Assembly: GCA_900554685.1 (NCBI GenBank)
Contig: USIG01000017.1
Span: 1-22,075, forward strand
From: an uncultured Cryptobacterium sp.
Lineage (GTDB): Bacteria; Actinomycetota; Coriobacteriia; Coriobacteriales; Eggerthellaceae
Direction: 5' to 3'
DNA length: 22,075 nt
Below are positions 13,519-20,424 of the stretch, piece after piece; position 1 is the first letter of the stretch, and the number at the start of each line of letters is the position of its first letter. Below the pieces are notes generated by a model, which ran no database searches, was not told the DNA's origin, and was given only the letters and a program-made list of their open reading frames with translations. The translations under genes were made by a program, and so were the position numbers.

Positions 13519-15045
13519 ATGGCTTACTATTTTGAAGAACCATCTCGTACATTTAACGAATATCTTCTCGTTCCGGGATACTCTTCGTCTGAATGTATTC
13601 CTGAAGCAGTGGATCTCAGCACTCCATTGGTGCGTTTTCGCAAGGGCGAAGAAGAGTGCCCTTTAACACTTTCTATTCCTATGGTTTCTGCAATCATGCA
13701 GGCAGTTTCCGATGATGGTATGGCAGTAGCTCTTGCACAGCAGGGCGGTATTTCATTTATTTATGGCTCTCAGACCATTGAAGAACAGGCTGCTATGGTT
13801 GGTCGCGTAAAGGATCACAAGGCAGGTTTTGTTCGCAGCGATTCGAACCTTACTCCTACGGCGACCTTACGTGATGTTGTTGCTCTTAAAGAAAAGAATG
13901 GGCATACCACTATGCCAGTTACCGAAGGCGGGCATCCTCAAGGAAAGCTTTTAGGTATTGTAACGGGCCGCGATTATCGCCTGTCCCGTATGGAACTTGA
14001 TACGCCAGTTTCTGAATTTATGACGCCTCGTGAAAAGCTTATTGTGGCATCTGCTGACACCAGCTTGAAGGAAGCCAACGATATTATCTGGGACAACAAA
14101 CTGAATTCCTTGCCTATCGTAGATGATGATGACAACTTGATGTATATGGTTTTCCGCAAGGACTACGAACAGCACAAGTCCAATCCTCACGAGCTGCTTG
14201 ACTCTCACAAGCGCTATCTGGTAGGTGCTGGTATCAATACACGCGACTATGCCGATCGCGTCCCTGCTCTTATTGAGGCAGGTGCTGATGTGCTTTGCAT
14301 CGACTCTTCTGAGGGCTATTCCGAGTGGCAGCTGCGTACCATTAAGTGGATTCGCGATCACTATGGCAATTCAGTCAAGGTTGGTGCAGGTAACGTTGTT
14401 GACACGGAAGGCTTCCGCTTTTTAGCAGAGGCTGGTGCTGACTTTGTCAAGGTTGGCATTGGCGGTGGATCTATCTGCATTACCCGTGAACAGAAGGGTA
14501 TTGGTCGTGGACAGGCAACAGCTTTGATTGAAGTCGCAAAGGCTCGTGATGAATACTTCGAGGAAACGGGCATCTATGTTCCCGTATGTTCTGACGGCGG
14601 CATCGTATATGACCATCACATGACCTTGGCTCTTGCAATGGGTGCAGACTTCTTGATGCTGGGTCGTTACTTCGCTCGTTTTGATGAAAGCCCTACTAAC
14701 CGCGTAACGGTAAACGGTAGCTACATGAAAGAATACTGGGGCGAAGGTTCTGCTCGTGCTCGCAATTGGCAGCGTTATGACTTGGGTGGTGCCAAGAAGG
14801 GTCTTACCTTCGAAGAGGGTGTCGATTCTTACGTTCCTTACGCTGGTGCCTTAAAGGATAACGTGGATATGACCTTATCGAAGATCAAGTCCACGATGTG
14901 CAACTGCGGCGCACTGACCATTCCTGAACTGCAGGAAAAAGCAAAGCTTACCGTAGTAAGTGCTACTTCGATTGTTGAGGGTGGCGCGCACGACGTTTTG
15001 CTCAAGGACAAAACTCCTTATGTAGGCAATACGATCCGTGGTTAA
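13519..15045 (+). CDS. guaB: IMP dehydrogenase, Tritrichomonas-like type
   Basis: The product oxidises IMP to XMP with NAD+, the committed step to GMP, in the cytoplasm. It has 508 residues: a TIM barrel interrupted by a two-CBS-motif module (about 95-220). The catalytic loop is GIGGGSICITR with Cys320, where typical bacteria have GIGPGSICTTR. The flap carries ARNWQRYDLGG with Arg419 and Tyr420, then STMCNCGALTIP. From memory, the Tritrichomonas foetus enzyme (Cys319, Arg418, Tyr419) reads almost the same in these regions and also starts with a TFNEYLL stretch, as here at residues 11-17. The gene thus belongs to a divergent IMPDH branch shared by some anaerobic bacteria and that parasite. GGCAAGGAG about eight bases before the ATG supports the start. 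The function is firm; the subgroup is recalled, not searched. Confidence 0.95.
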   Translation: MAYYFEEPSRTFNEYLLVPGYSSSECIPEAVDLSTPLVRFRKGEEECPLTLSIPMVSAIMQAVSDDGMAVALAQQGGISFIYGSQTIEEQAAMVGRVKDHKAGFVRSDSNLTPTATLRDVVALKEKNGHTTMPVTEGGHPQGKLLGIVTGRDYRLSRMELDTPVSEFMTPREKLIVASADTSLKEANDIIWDNKLNSLPIVDDDDNLMYMVFRKDYEQHKSNPHELLDSHKRYLVGAGINTRDYADRVPALIEAGADVLCIDSSEGYSEWQLRTIKWIRDHYGNSVKVGAGNVVDTEGFRFLAEAGADFVKVGIGGGSICITREQKGIGRGQATALIEVAKARDEYFEETGIYVPVCSDGGIVYDHHMTLALAMGADFLMLGRYFARFDESPTNRVTVNGSYMKEYWGEGSARARNWQRYDLGGAKKGLTFEEGVDSYVPYAGALKDNVDMTLSKIKSTMCNCGALTIPELQEKAKLTVVSATSIVEGGAHDVLLKDKTPYVGNTIRG

Positions 15046-15081
15046 CAACTAACAAGGCATTTTGTGCGTGACAGGTGCATT

Positions 15082-15104
15082 TCGCACGTATTTCTCACGT
15101 GCGA
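15082..15104 (+). terminator. Hairpin after guaB, terminator without clear T-run
   Basis: TCGCACG (15082-15088) and CGTGCGA (15098-15104) are perfect arms around nine bases. TAAAAC follows rather than T residues, so termination is doubtful. GTGCG (15063-15067) could pair alternatively with CGCAC (15083-15087). Confidence 0.4.
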
Positions 15105-15151
15105 TAAAACAAACCTGGCATAGCAACAAACTTGATAGAGTAAAAATATTG

Positions 15152-15236
15152 GGACTCCGTGAAAAGTGGATCGCTTCCCGTTTCTTGGAAAAAACGTTCA
15201 GGAAACGGCAGGCGCCTTAAGGCGGGGTCCTTTTTT
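15152..15236 (+). ncRNA. Candidate structured RNA ending in an intrinsic terminator
   Basis: The outer stem GGACTC (15152-15157) with GGGTCC (15225-15230) encloses two further hairpins: CCGTTTC (15178-15184) with GAAACGG (15202-15208), and CGCC (15213-15216) with GGCG (15221-15224) around TTAA. Six T residues (15231-15236) follow the outer stem directly. A simple terminator would not need this three-way layout, so it may be a small RNA, a riboswitch-like leader of the downstream cell-wall gene, or an elaborate terminator of guaB. An AT-rich -10-like stretch (TAAAAATATT, 15141-15150) lies directly before it. I do not recognise the class; it lacks the SRP RNA and c-di-AMP riboswitch signature sequences. 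Confidence 0.5.
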
Positions 15237-15419
15237 AAAGGGGCGATGTTAAGGGTGTTCAAAGAGGTTTTCGCTTTTGCTCTGGTCGCGACAAGGTAAG
15301 TCCGTCTTCACAAAATCTCCCCGAAATCAAATCCCGCTAAAACTTTAAAAAACTATGTGTGAACTGGTCTTATAAAGAAAGCAAGGTTTTTGAAGCTCGA
15401 GGCGGGCCTGTACGGAATT

Positions 15420-15441
15420 ATGTAGAAAAGTCATTCTACGT
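15420..15441 (+). promoter_or_regulatory. Hairpin directly before the DPBB protein start
   Basis: GTAGAA (15422-15427) and TTCTAC (15434-15439) are perfect arms around AAGTCA, extendable by two pairs to 15420 and 15441. The ATG follows 14 bases after the hairpin, and no Shine-Dalgarno sequence is visible between them. It could be an operator on a promoter giving a very short or leaderless mRNA (TACACT, 15442-15447, as a possible -10 would fit poorly), or a translational control structure. Confidence 0.4.
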
Positions 15442-15454
15442 TACACTTTTAAGC

Positions 15455-16606
15455 ATGTTTACACGAATACAAAAAGCGCTTTGCGCCACAGGTATGAGCC
15501 TTCTGCTGGCTTTGTCGATGGTTCTTCCCTTTGTGGGAGGAACTCAAAAAGTCTATGCGGATGAGCTTTCTGATGCTCAGGCAACGCTTGATGCTGCTTC
15601 TGCCGAGTTGAGTGAAATTTCTGCGGAATATAACGAACTTCAAACAGAGATTAATAACCTTGATGCGGAAATTTCTACGACTACTCAAAAAGTGCAAGAA
15701 GCTCAGCAGGCAATGCTCGAGGGTCAGGAACTTTTAGGAGATGCTGTTCTTGCTGAATACAAAAGCGATGGAGGGTTGTCTCTTGTTAATATCGTTCTGA
15801 GCTCTGAGAGTATTTCGGACTTTATAACAAACATGACCTACTATGCGGCTGTACAGGAAGATCAGGCAGAAAAAATTGCTGAACAACGCAAGCTTAATGA
15901 AACATTCAATGATGCGCTCGATGAATTAAACAATCAGCGCGACTCTCAGCAGGCTGTTCTCGATCAAGCTGAAGCGAAAAAGGCGGAAGCTGAAAAAGTG
16001 GTTTCCGATGCTTCGGCAAAGGTTTCTTCCATCAAGGAATCGCAAGCAGAGCTCGCTAAACTTCAAGCCCAAGCTGCACAAATGGAACAGAGCAATTCAG
16101 CAAACAACGCTTCTTCAAATAAAGAAGAAAGTTCAAACTGGAATACCAACAATGAGCGACCTGCAGCAAGCGGCGGTAATTCGGGTGGAACAAGCTCAGC
16201 AGGCAACTCGGGCGGTAATTCAGGCGGTGGCAGTTCCTCAAGCGACTCGGGCGGCACCAGCTCAACCGACACTTCTAAAGGATGGAAATCGGGTCCTGCT
16301 TCTGCCTACGGTGGATCATCTGATCCTTACACCCCTAATCCTGGAACCACTGCAACGGGTGCGGTTTGTGATGATAATTCCATGGGCGTTGCTATTCCTG
16401 TCAGCTGGCCAAATCGTTCTTCTTACTATGGCCATGCTATAGAAATTAAATACGGGGGCAAGACCGTAGTGGCAACCATCAACGACTGCGGTGGTCTTTC
16501 AGGCGGAGCACGTCATCTCGATTTGCAGCCTGGCGTTTTCAAGGCATTTGGTTTTAAAACTTGTCAGGCATGGGGCGTAAGAACGGTTTCTTACCGTATT
16601 CTCTAG
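15455..16606 (+). CDS. Secreted coiled-coil protein with RlpA-like double-psi beta-barrel domain
   Basis: This is a 383-residue exported protein. A clear signal peptide (MFTRIQKALCATGMSLLLAL) ends at VYA, residue 35, with DELS following. Residues about 39-205 form a long coiled coil of the PcsB/EnvC/CwlO kind (EIQTEINNLDAEIS-like heptads, QAEAKKAEAEK), then a low-complexity Ser/Gly/Asn linker to about 274. The C-terminal 105 residues (GPASAYGG to the end) form a double-psi beta-barrel with ATINDCGG and HLDLQPGVFKAFG, the RlpA/expansin-like motif region. Such proteins act in the cell envelope, binding or cutting peptidoglycan, often with FtsEX-type partners through the coiled coil. Whether this one is an enzyme is unclear. 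No ribosome site precedes the ATG; the signal peptide decides the start over GTG 15359. It stands alone between guaB and leuS. Confidence 0.87.
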   Translation: MFTRIQKALCATGMSLLLALSMVLPFVGGTQKVYADELSDAQATLDAASAELSEISAEYNELQTEINNLDAEISTTTQKVQEAQQAMLEGQELLGDAVLAEYKSDGGLSLVNIVLSSESISDFITNMTYYAAVQEDQAEKIAEQRKLNETFNDALDELNNQRDSQQAVLDQAEAKKAEAEKVVSDASAKVSSIKESQAELAKLQAQAAQMEQSNSANNASSNKEESSNWNTNNERPAASGGNSGGTSSAGNSGGNSGGGSSSSDSGGTSSTDTSKGWKSGPASAYGGSSDPYTPNPGTTATGAVCDDNSMGVAIPVSWPNRSSYYGHAIEIKYGGKTVVATINDCGGLSGGARHLDLQPGVFKAFGFKTCQAWGVRTVSYRIL

Positions 16607-16648
16607 TCTATTTTCTGGACTATTTCCCCACTTGTAATAATTCGGTTT

Positions 16649-16654
16649 TATAAT
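16649..16654 (+). promoter_or_regulatory. -10 element of the leuS promoter
   Basis: A perfect TATAAT lies 104 bases before leuS. No good -35 stands 16-18 bases upstream (CCCCAC region), so an activator or another promoter class may be needed. Transcription would start near 16661, at the base of the hairpin at 16658-16710. Confidence 0.5.
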
Positions 16655-16657
16655 GTA

Positions 16658-16710
16658 GGGCGCTTTGTTTTGTTCTATGCGAGCCTCTCGCATATACAAA
16701 CAAGGCGTCC
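16658..16710 (+). promoter_or_regulatory. Long hairpin at the predicted 5' end of leuS mRNA
   Basis: GGGCGCTTTGTTTTGT (16658-16673) pairs with ACAAACAAGGCGTCC (16696-16710) with two G-T pairs and one bulged T, and the tip is the perfect hairpin ATGCGAG (16677-16683), CCT, CTCGCAT (16687-16693). About 22 pairs form in 53 bases. The tail TTGTAGTTTT is only loosely T-rich. It is not a T-box: the TGG-containing antiterminator bulge and specifier stem are absent. It may terminate the upstream transcript, shield the leuS 5' end, or regulate leuS. Confidence 0.6.
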
Positions 16711-16757
16711 TTGTAGTTTTAGTTGGCAGTCTTACTGAAAAGAAAAAGGATTGACCT

Positions 16758-19331
16758 ATGAAAGAATACAACCCGCATGAAATAGAGCCCCATTGGCAGA
16801 AGGTTTGGGCGGATACGGGCGCTTATACTGCTCGCGAAGACGAGTCGAAGCCAAAGCGCTATGTGCTTGAAATGTTTCCTTATCCTTCGGGCGACATTCA
16901 CATGGGTCATGTTCGTAACTATACGTTAGGCGATGTCACCGCGCGTTATTACACTATGCGTGGGTATGATGTGTTGCATCCTATGGGTTGGGACGCATTT
17001 GGCCTTCCTGCAGAAAATGCTGCTATCAAACACAACAGCCATCCTGCTACGTGGACTTACGCCAACATTGAAACCCAAAAGGCAAGTTTTAAGCGCATGG
17101 GTTTTTCGTACGACTGGGATCGTACGGTAGTGGCATGTGATCCTGAGTATTATCGCTGGGGTCAGTGGATCTTTTTGCAATTCTGGAAGCGCGGTTTGGT
17201 AGAGCGCCGCAATTCTCCTGTGAACTGGTGCCCTAACTGCAAAACGGTTTTGGCTAATGAGCAGGTAACCGAAGGGGAATGCTGGCGTTGCCACGGCGCT
17301 GTTGAGAAGCGCGATCTTACGCAGTGGTATTTCAAGATCACTGATTATGCGCAAGAGCTTTTAGATGATTTGGATAAGTTGGAAGGATGGCCCGAACCGG
17401 TTAAGCAGATGCAGGCTAACTGGATTGGTCGTTCTGAGGGTGCAGAAGTTGATTTCTTGCTGTGTGATAAGAACGGTAATGCTCCTGAAAATCCCACCGA
17501 TGATGACACGATTACGGTGTTCACCACTCGTCCTGATACGTTGTTCGGTTGCAGCTTCTTCCTTGTTGCTCCGGAATCTCCTCTGGTGTCAACGCTGGTT
17601 GAAGGCAGCGAATACGAAGCTGATGTTATGGCTTTGGTTGAAGCCGCTTCTAAGGTGAGTGCGGTTGAGCGTGCTCAGGGCGATCGCGAAAAGCATGGTG
17701 CGTTTACGGGACGCTATGTTATAAACCCCGTTAATGGCGATAAGGTACCTGTTTGGGTAGCTGACTATATCGTTGCTGATTATGGTACCGGTGCGGTTAT
17801 GGCAGTTCCCTGTGGCGACCAGCGCGACTTTGAGTTTGCACGCAAGTACGATCTGCCTATTATTCCTATTATTTTGGGTGAAGATGATCCGCTGTTTGAG
17901 CAGCTCAATGGGGTAGAAGATCGCCGCATTACGACGGTTGATTGGGAAAAATCCTACGAGGCTGAAGGCGTGCTTGTTCAGTCTGGTAAATATACTGGCA
18001 TGGTAGGCGGAAAGCATTCTCCGGCGGTAGATGCCATCATTGCAGATCTGGAAAAACAGGGTAAGGGTAAAAAATCGGTTCAGTTCCGCCTGCGTGACTG
18101 GCTTATTTCCCGTCAGCGTTACTGGGGTAATCCTATTCCTGCCATTTATTGTGATAAGTGTGGTTTGGTCCCCGTTCCTGAAGAGGACCTACCTGTTATG
18201 TTGCCAAAGGATATCGATCTGGCAGCAGGGGAAACGCTGGCAACACACAAAGAGTTTTCTCAGTGCACGTGCCCGAAGTGTGGTGGCCCTGCTCGTCGTG
18301 AGACCGATACCATGGATACGTTTACCTGCTCAAGCTGGTACTATCTGCGCTATACCGATCCTCATAATGACAAGCAGCCCTTCGATCCTGCTCGTGCGAA
18401 TCGCTGGATGCCTGTTGACCAGTATATTGGCGGTATTGAGCATGCAATTTTGCATCTGCTGTACTCGCGTTTCTTCACCAAGGTTTTGCGCGATATGGGC
18501 ATGCTTGATTTTGACGAACCTTTCTCTAACCTGCTTTGCCAAGGTATGGTGCTCGACGAGCATGGCGATGTTATGTCTAAATCGAAGGGCAATGTTATTT
18601 CTCCTGAAGAAATGATTGACGGCTATGGTGCCGATGCTGTTCGTGCCTACATTTTGTTTATGGCGCCGCCTGATAAAGAGCTTCAGTGGAACGAGGACGG
18701 ACTTGCTGGTATGTACAAGTTCCTCAATCGCGCTTGGCGCATCGTTGCCGATTTAGCGGCGGATGCGGGCGAGAAGACCCTCTTCCAAGAAGGCGCATCC
18801 AAGGCAGATGCCAAGGAGGCAAAAGATATCTTGCTGCGCGAGCGCCATCGTGTGGTTGGCAAAGTCATTGAAGACTTTGGACGCAATAACTTCAACACCG
18901 CAATTGCTGCCATTATGGAGCTTGCCAACGCGGCAAGCGATTACTTGCGCAAGAATTCTCCAGAGGCTCGCAAGGCAGACCAGGAATTGCATGCATTTGA
19001 TACTGAAATTGCAGAAGTAATGGTCAAATTGCTTGCGCCTATTACGCCTCATTGGGCAGAAGAGTTGTGGCAGACCGAGCTGGGCCATCAGGATTCGGTA
19101 CATCACCAATCATGGCCAGACTTTGATCCGGAAGCGGCAAAGGCTGACGAAGTCGAATTAGCAGTACAGATTAACGGCAAGGTTAAGGCAAGAATTATGG
19201 TTGCAACCGATGCTGATGAAGATTCGATTCGCGAGGCTGCTCTTGCTGCAATCGCTCATGCAACCGAAGGAAAAGACATCAAGAAAGTCATCGTCATTCC
19301 TGGTCGCTTGGTAAACGTTGTCGCAAAATAG
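16758..19331 (+). CDS. leuS: Leucyl-tRNA synthetase
   Basis: The product charges tRNA-Leu with leucine in the cytoplasm. It is full length at 857 residues. The class I catalytic core shows PYPSGDIHMGH with HMGH at 48-51 and VMSKSKGN around 605-612 (KMSKS loop). Between them lie a cysteine-rich zinc-type module (WCPNCKTVL with CWRCHGAVEKRD), the CP1 editing domain with TVFTTRPDTLFG that removes mischarged amino acids, and a second Cys cluster (CDKCG with CPKCGG). The C-terminal anticodon-binding and tail domains are complete (VQINGKVKARIMV). AAAAAGGA about ten bases upstream supports the ATG. It appears to be a single-gene unit with its own -10 element and a long 5' hairpin. No inserted or missing segments were noticed. 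Confidence 0.97.
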   Translation: MKEYNPHEIEPHWQKVWADTGAYTAREDESKPKRYVLEMFPYPSGDIHMGHVRNYTLGDVTARYYTMRGYDVLHPMGWDAFGLPAENAAIKHNSHPATWTYANIETQKASFKRMGFSYDWDRTVVACDPEYYRWGQWIFLQFWKRGLVERRNSPVNWCPNCKTVLANEQVTEGECWRCHGAVEKRDLTQWYFKITDYAQELLDDLDKLEGWPEPVKQMQANWIGRSEGAEVDFLLCDKNGNAPENPTDDDTITVFTTRPDTLFGCSFFLVAPESPLVSTLVEGSEYEADVMALVEAASKVSAVERAQGDREKHGAFTGRYVINPVNGDKVPVWVADYIVADYGTGAVMAVPCGDQRDFEFARKYDLPIIPIILGEDDPLFEQLNGVEDRRITTVDWEKSYEAEGVLVQSGKYTGMVGGKHSPAVDAIIADLEKQGKGKKSVQFRLRDWLISRQRYWGNPIPAIYCDKCGLVPVPEEDLPVMLPKDIDLAAGETLATHKEFSQCTCPKCGGPARRETDTMDTFTCSSWYYLRYTDPHNDKQPFDPARANRWMPVDQYIGGIEHAILHLLYSRFFTKVLRDMGMLDFDEPFSNLLCQGMVLDEHGDVMSKSKGNVISPEEMIDGYGADAVRAYILFMAPPDKELQWNEDGLAGMYKFLNRAWRIVADLAADAGEKTLFQEGASKADAKEAKDILLRERHRVVGKVIEDFGRNNFNTAIAAIMELANAASDYLRKNSPEARKADQELHAFDTEIAEVMVKLLAPITPHWAEELWQTELGHQDSVHHQSWPDFDPEAAKADEVELAVQINGKVKARIMVATDADEDSIREAALAAIAHATEGKDIKKVIVIPGRLVNVVAK

Positions 19332-19374
19332 CTTGTTGTCTGAAGGTGGATTGCCGTTTTATGGGCTGCGGCTT

Positions 19375-19436
19375 TGCGGAATGCCACTCTGTGGAATGTA
19401 ATTCCCTAGAGTGCTTTCCTGGAATGCTCACAGAGT
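19375..19436 (+). repeat. TGCGGAATGC-type repeats and inverted arms
   Basis: TGCGGAATGCCACTC (19375-19389) is followed directly by TGTGGAATGTAATTC (19390-19404), and TGGAATGC recurs at 19420-19427. ACTCTGTG (19386-19393) and CACAGAGT (19429-19436) are perfect inverted arms around this set. The core is shared with the 17-base repeats at 6621-6671. Confidence 0.6.
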
Positions 19437-19516
19437 AAACAACGTCTTTGTGAAAACGCTGCGAAGTAATAATGGAGCTTTTCGTTATAACAGCAACCAA
19501 TGTGCTTGAGGCAAAA

Positions 19517-19558
19517 TATAATACTTACTCTTATGGTGCGCCCCTTGTTGGGGCGCAC
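19517..19558 (+). promoter_or_regulatory. -10 element followed by a strong 9-base hairpin
   Basis: TATAAT (19517-19522) lies 13 bases before the perfect arms GTGCGCCCC (19536-19544) and GGGGCGCAC (19550-19558) with the loop TTGTT. The tail TTGTTGC is only partly T-rich. It could be the leuS terminator, the 5' hairpin of the downstream SanA-family mRNA, or both. The -35 is poor. Confidence 0.5.
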
Positions 19559-19656
19559 TTGTTGCAGGGCCTGCTTTGGCAGGATGTGATGGTTTATTCC
19601 AGCCAAGGACGTGCCAGATCAAGACAGAAACGAGTAAAGGCGATCTGATTATCTCT

Positions 19657-20379
19657 ATGAGTGCTCGAAAAAATAGTCATAAAAAACGGGGATGTTTAAG
19701 CCGTTTGATTCGGGCTTTTTTAGGCTGCCTTCTTGCAGTTGTAGTGGTTGTCGTAGGTATCCCGCTTGCCATAAATGCTTTTGTCTGCGCGACAACGCGC
19801 CCTTCGTTTTCAAGCGTCTCAAGTCCAGAGATTCAGCAAACATCCCTTAACGCTGATGCTATTGTGGTGTTGGGCGCGGGAATCAATTGGGATGGAAGTC
19901 CTTCTGCGGTGTTAAAGGATCGCCTTGATACTGCTATTGCGCTCTACAACGAAGGGGTAGCACCAAAAATTATCATGAGTGGCGATAATAGCGATTCCAC
20001 GTATAACGAAGTGATGGCTATGGCGCTATATGTTGAAAAACAAGGAGTGCCTAAAGACGATGTTTTCTGCGATCATGCGGGACTTTCCACCTATGACAGT
20101 ATGTATCGACTTCGCCATGTCTTTGGGGTGGAACGTTGTGTAGTTGTCACGCAAGAATACCACCTCTATCGGGCGCTTTATGATGCGCACTCCTTTGGAA
20201 TAGAGGCGTTTGGCGTTCCGGGCGACAAGTCATCTTATGATCATATGGATGATTATGAAAAGCGAGAAGTGCTTGCCCGCGTAAAAGACTTTGTTGCGGT
20301 ATTGATCAATAACGAACCTGAAACGAAAAGTGAGCCCGTTGACCTGGACCAATCGGGAACCGTTACGCAATGGTGGTAA
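19657..20379 (+). CDS. SanA/YdcF-like DUF218 membrane-anchored protein
   Basis: This is a 240-residue protein with a basic N-terminus, one membrane segment (FLGCLLAVVVVVVGIPLAI, about 23-41) and a C-terminal DUF218 domain facing the outside. The domain follows the SanA pattern: AIVVLGAG, SPSAVLKDRLDTAIALY, PKIIMSGDN, NEVMAMALYVEKQGVP, DHAGLSTYDSMYRL, VVTQEYHLYRAL. SanA of enteric bacteria is linked to envelope barrier function and vancomycin exclusion; the biochemical activity of the family is not settled. The ATG at 19657 is chosen because the basic residues and membrane segment follow it; the ribosome site is weak (AAAGGCGA about 15 bases away). The dehydrogenase gene follows 45 bases later, probably on the same transcript. 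Confidence 0.88.
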   Translation: MSARKNSHKKRGCLSRLIRAFLGCLLAVVVVVVGIPLAINAFVCATTRPSFSSVSSPEIQQTSLNADAIVVLGAGINWDGSPSAVLKDRLDTAIALYNEGVAPKIIMSGDNSDSTYNEVMAMALYVEKQGVPKDDVFCDHAGLSTYDSMYRLRHVFGVERCVVVTQEYHLYRALYDAHSFGIEAFGVPGDKSSYDHMDDYEKREVLARVKDFVAVLINNEPETKSEPVDLDQSGTVTQWW

Positions 20380-20424
20380 GCTAGCCGAAAGCAGGTTTTA
20401 TGAGAGCCTCCCTAAGGAGTCCCT

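Larger units (their letters stand above)
15046..15454. other. Intergenic region after guaB with structured elements
   Basis: There is no gene in the first 310 bases. It contains a hairpin at 15082-15104, a branched fold ending in a T6 run at 15152-15236, and a hairpin at 15420-15441 close to the next start. The open frame can be extended upstream from 15455 to a GTG at 15359, but the signal peptide begins properly only at 15455. The stretch 15240-15350 shows no recognisable riboswitch motif. Confidence 0.55.
19332..19656. other. Intergenic region after leuS with repeats and a promoter-hairpin
   Basis: No gene is supported. It contains repeats related to those before relQ (19375-19436), a perfect TATAAT (19517-19522) and a strong GC-rich hairpin (19536-19558). 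CCTGC (19570-19574) and GCAGG (19579-19583) make another small hairpin. The frame of the next gene extends back to 19576, but its likely start is 19657. Confidence 0.55.

Noticed and set aside
13427..13666. Frame overlapping the guaB start in another frame
   Set aside because: The guaB frame has the ribosome site and conserved sequence; the overlap has neither.
15359..15454. 32-residue N-terminal extension of the DPBB protein from GTG
   Set aside because: It would bury the signal peptide inside the protein and has no ribosome site.
15046..15454. c-di-AMP (ydaO) riboswitch before the cell-wall gene
   Set aside because: Expected from gene type, but the conserved ydaO sequence blocks are not present.
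16655..16757. T-box leader of leuS
   Set aside because: The leader is only about 100 bases and lacks the specifier loop and the TGG-containing antiterminator bulge.
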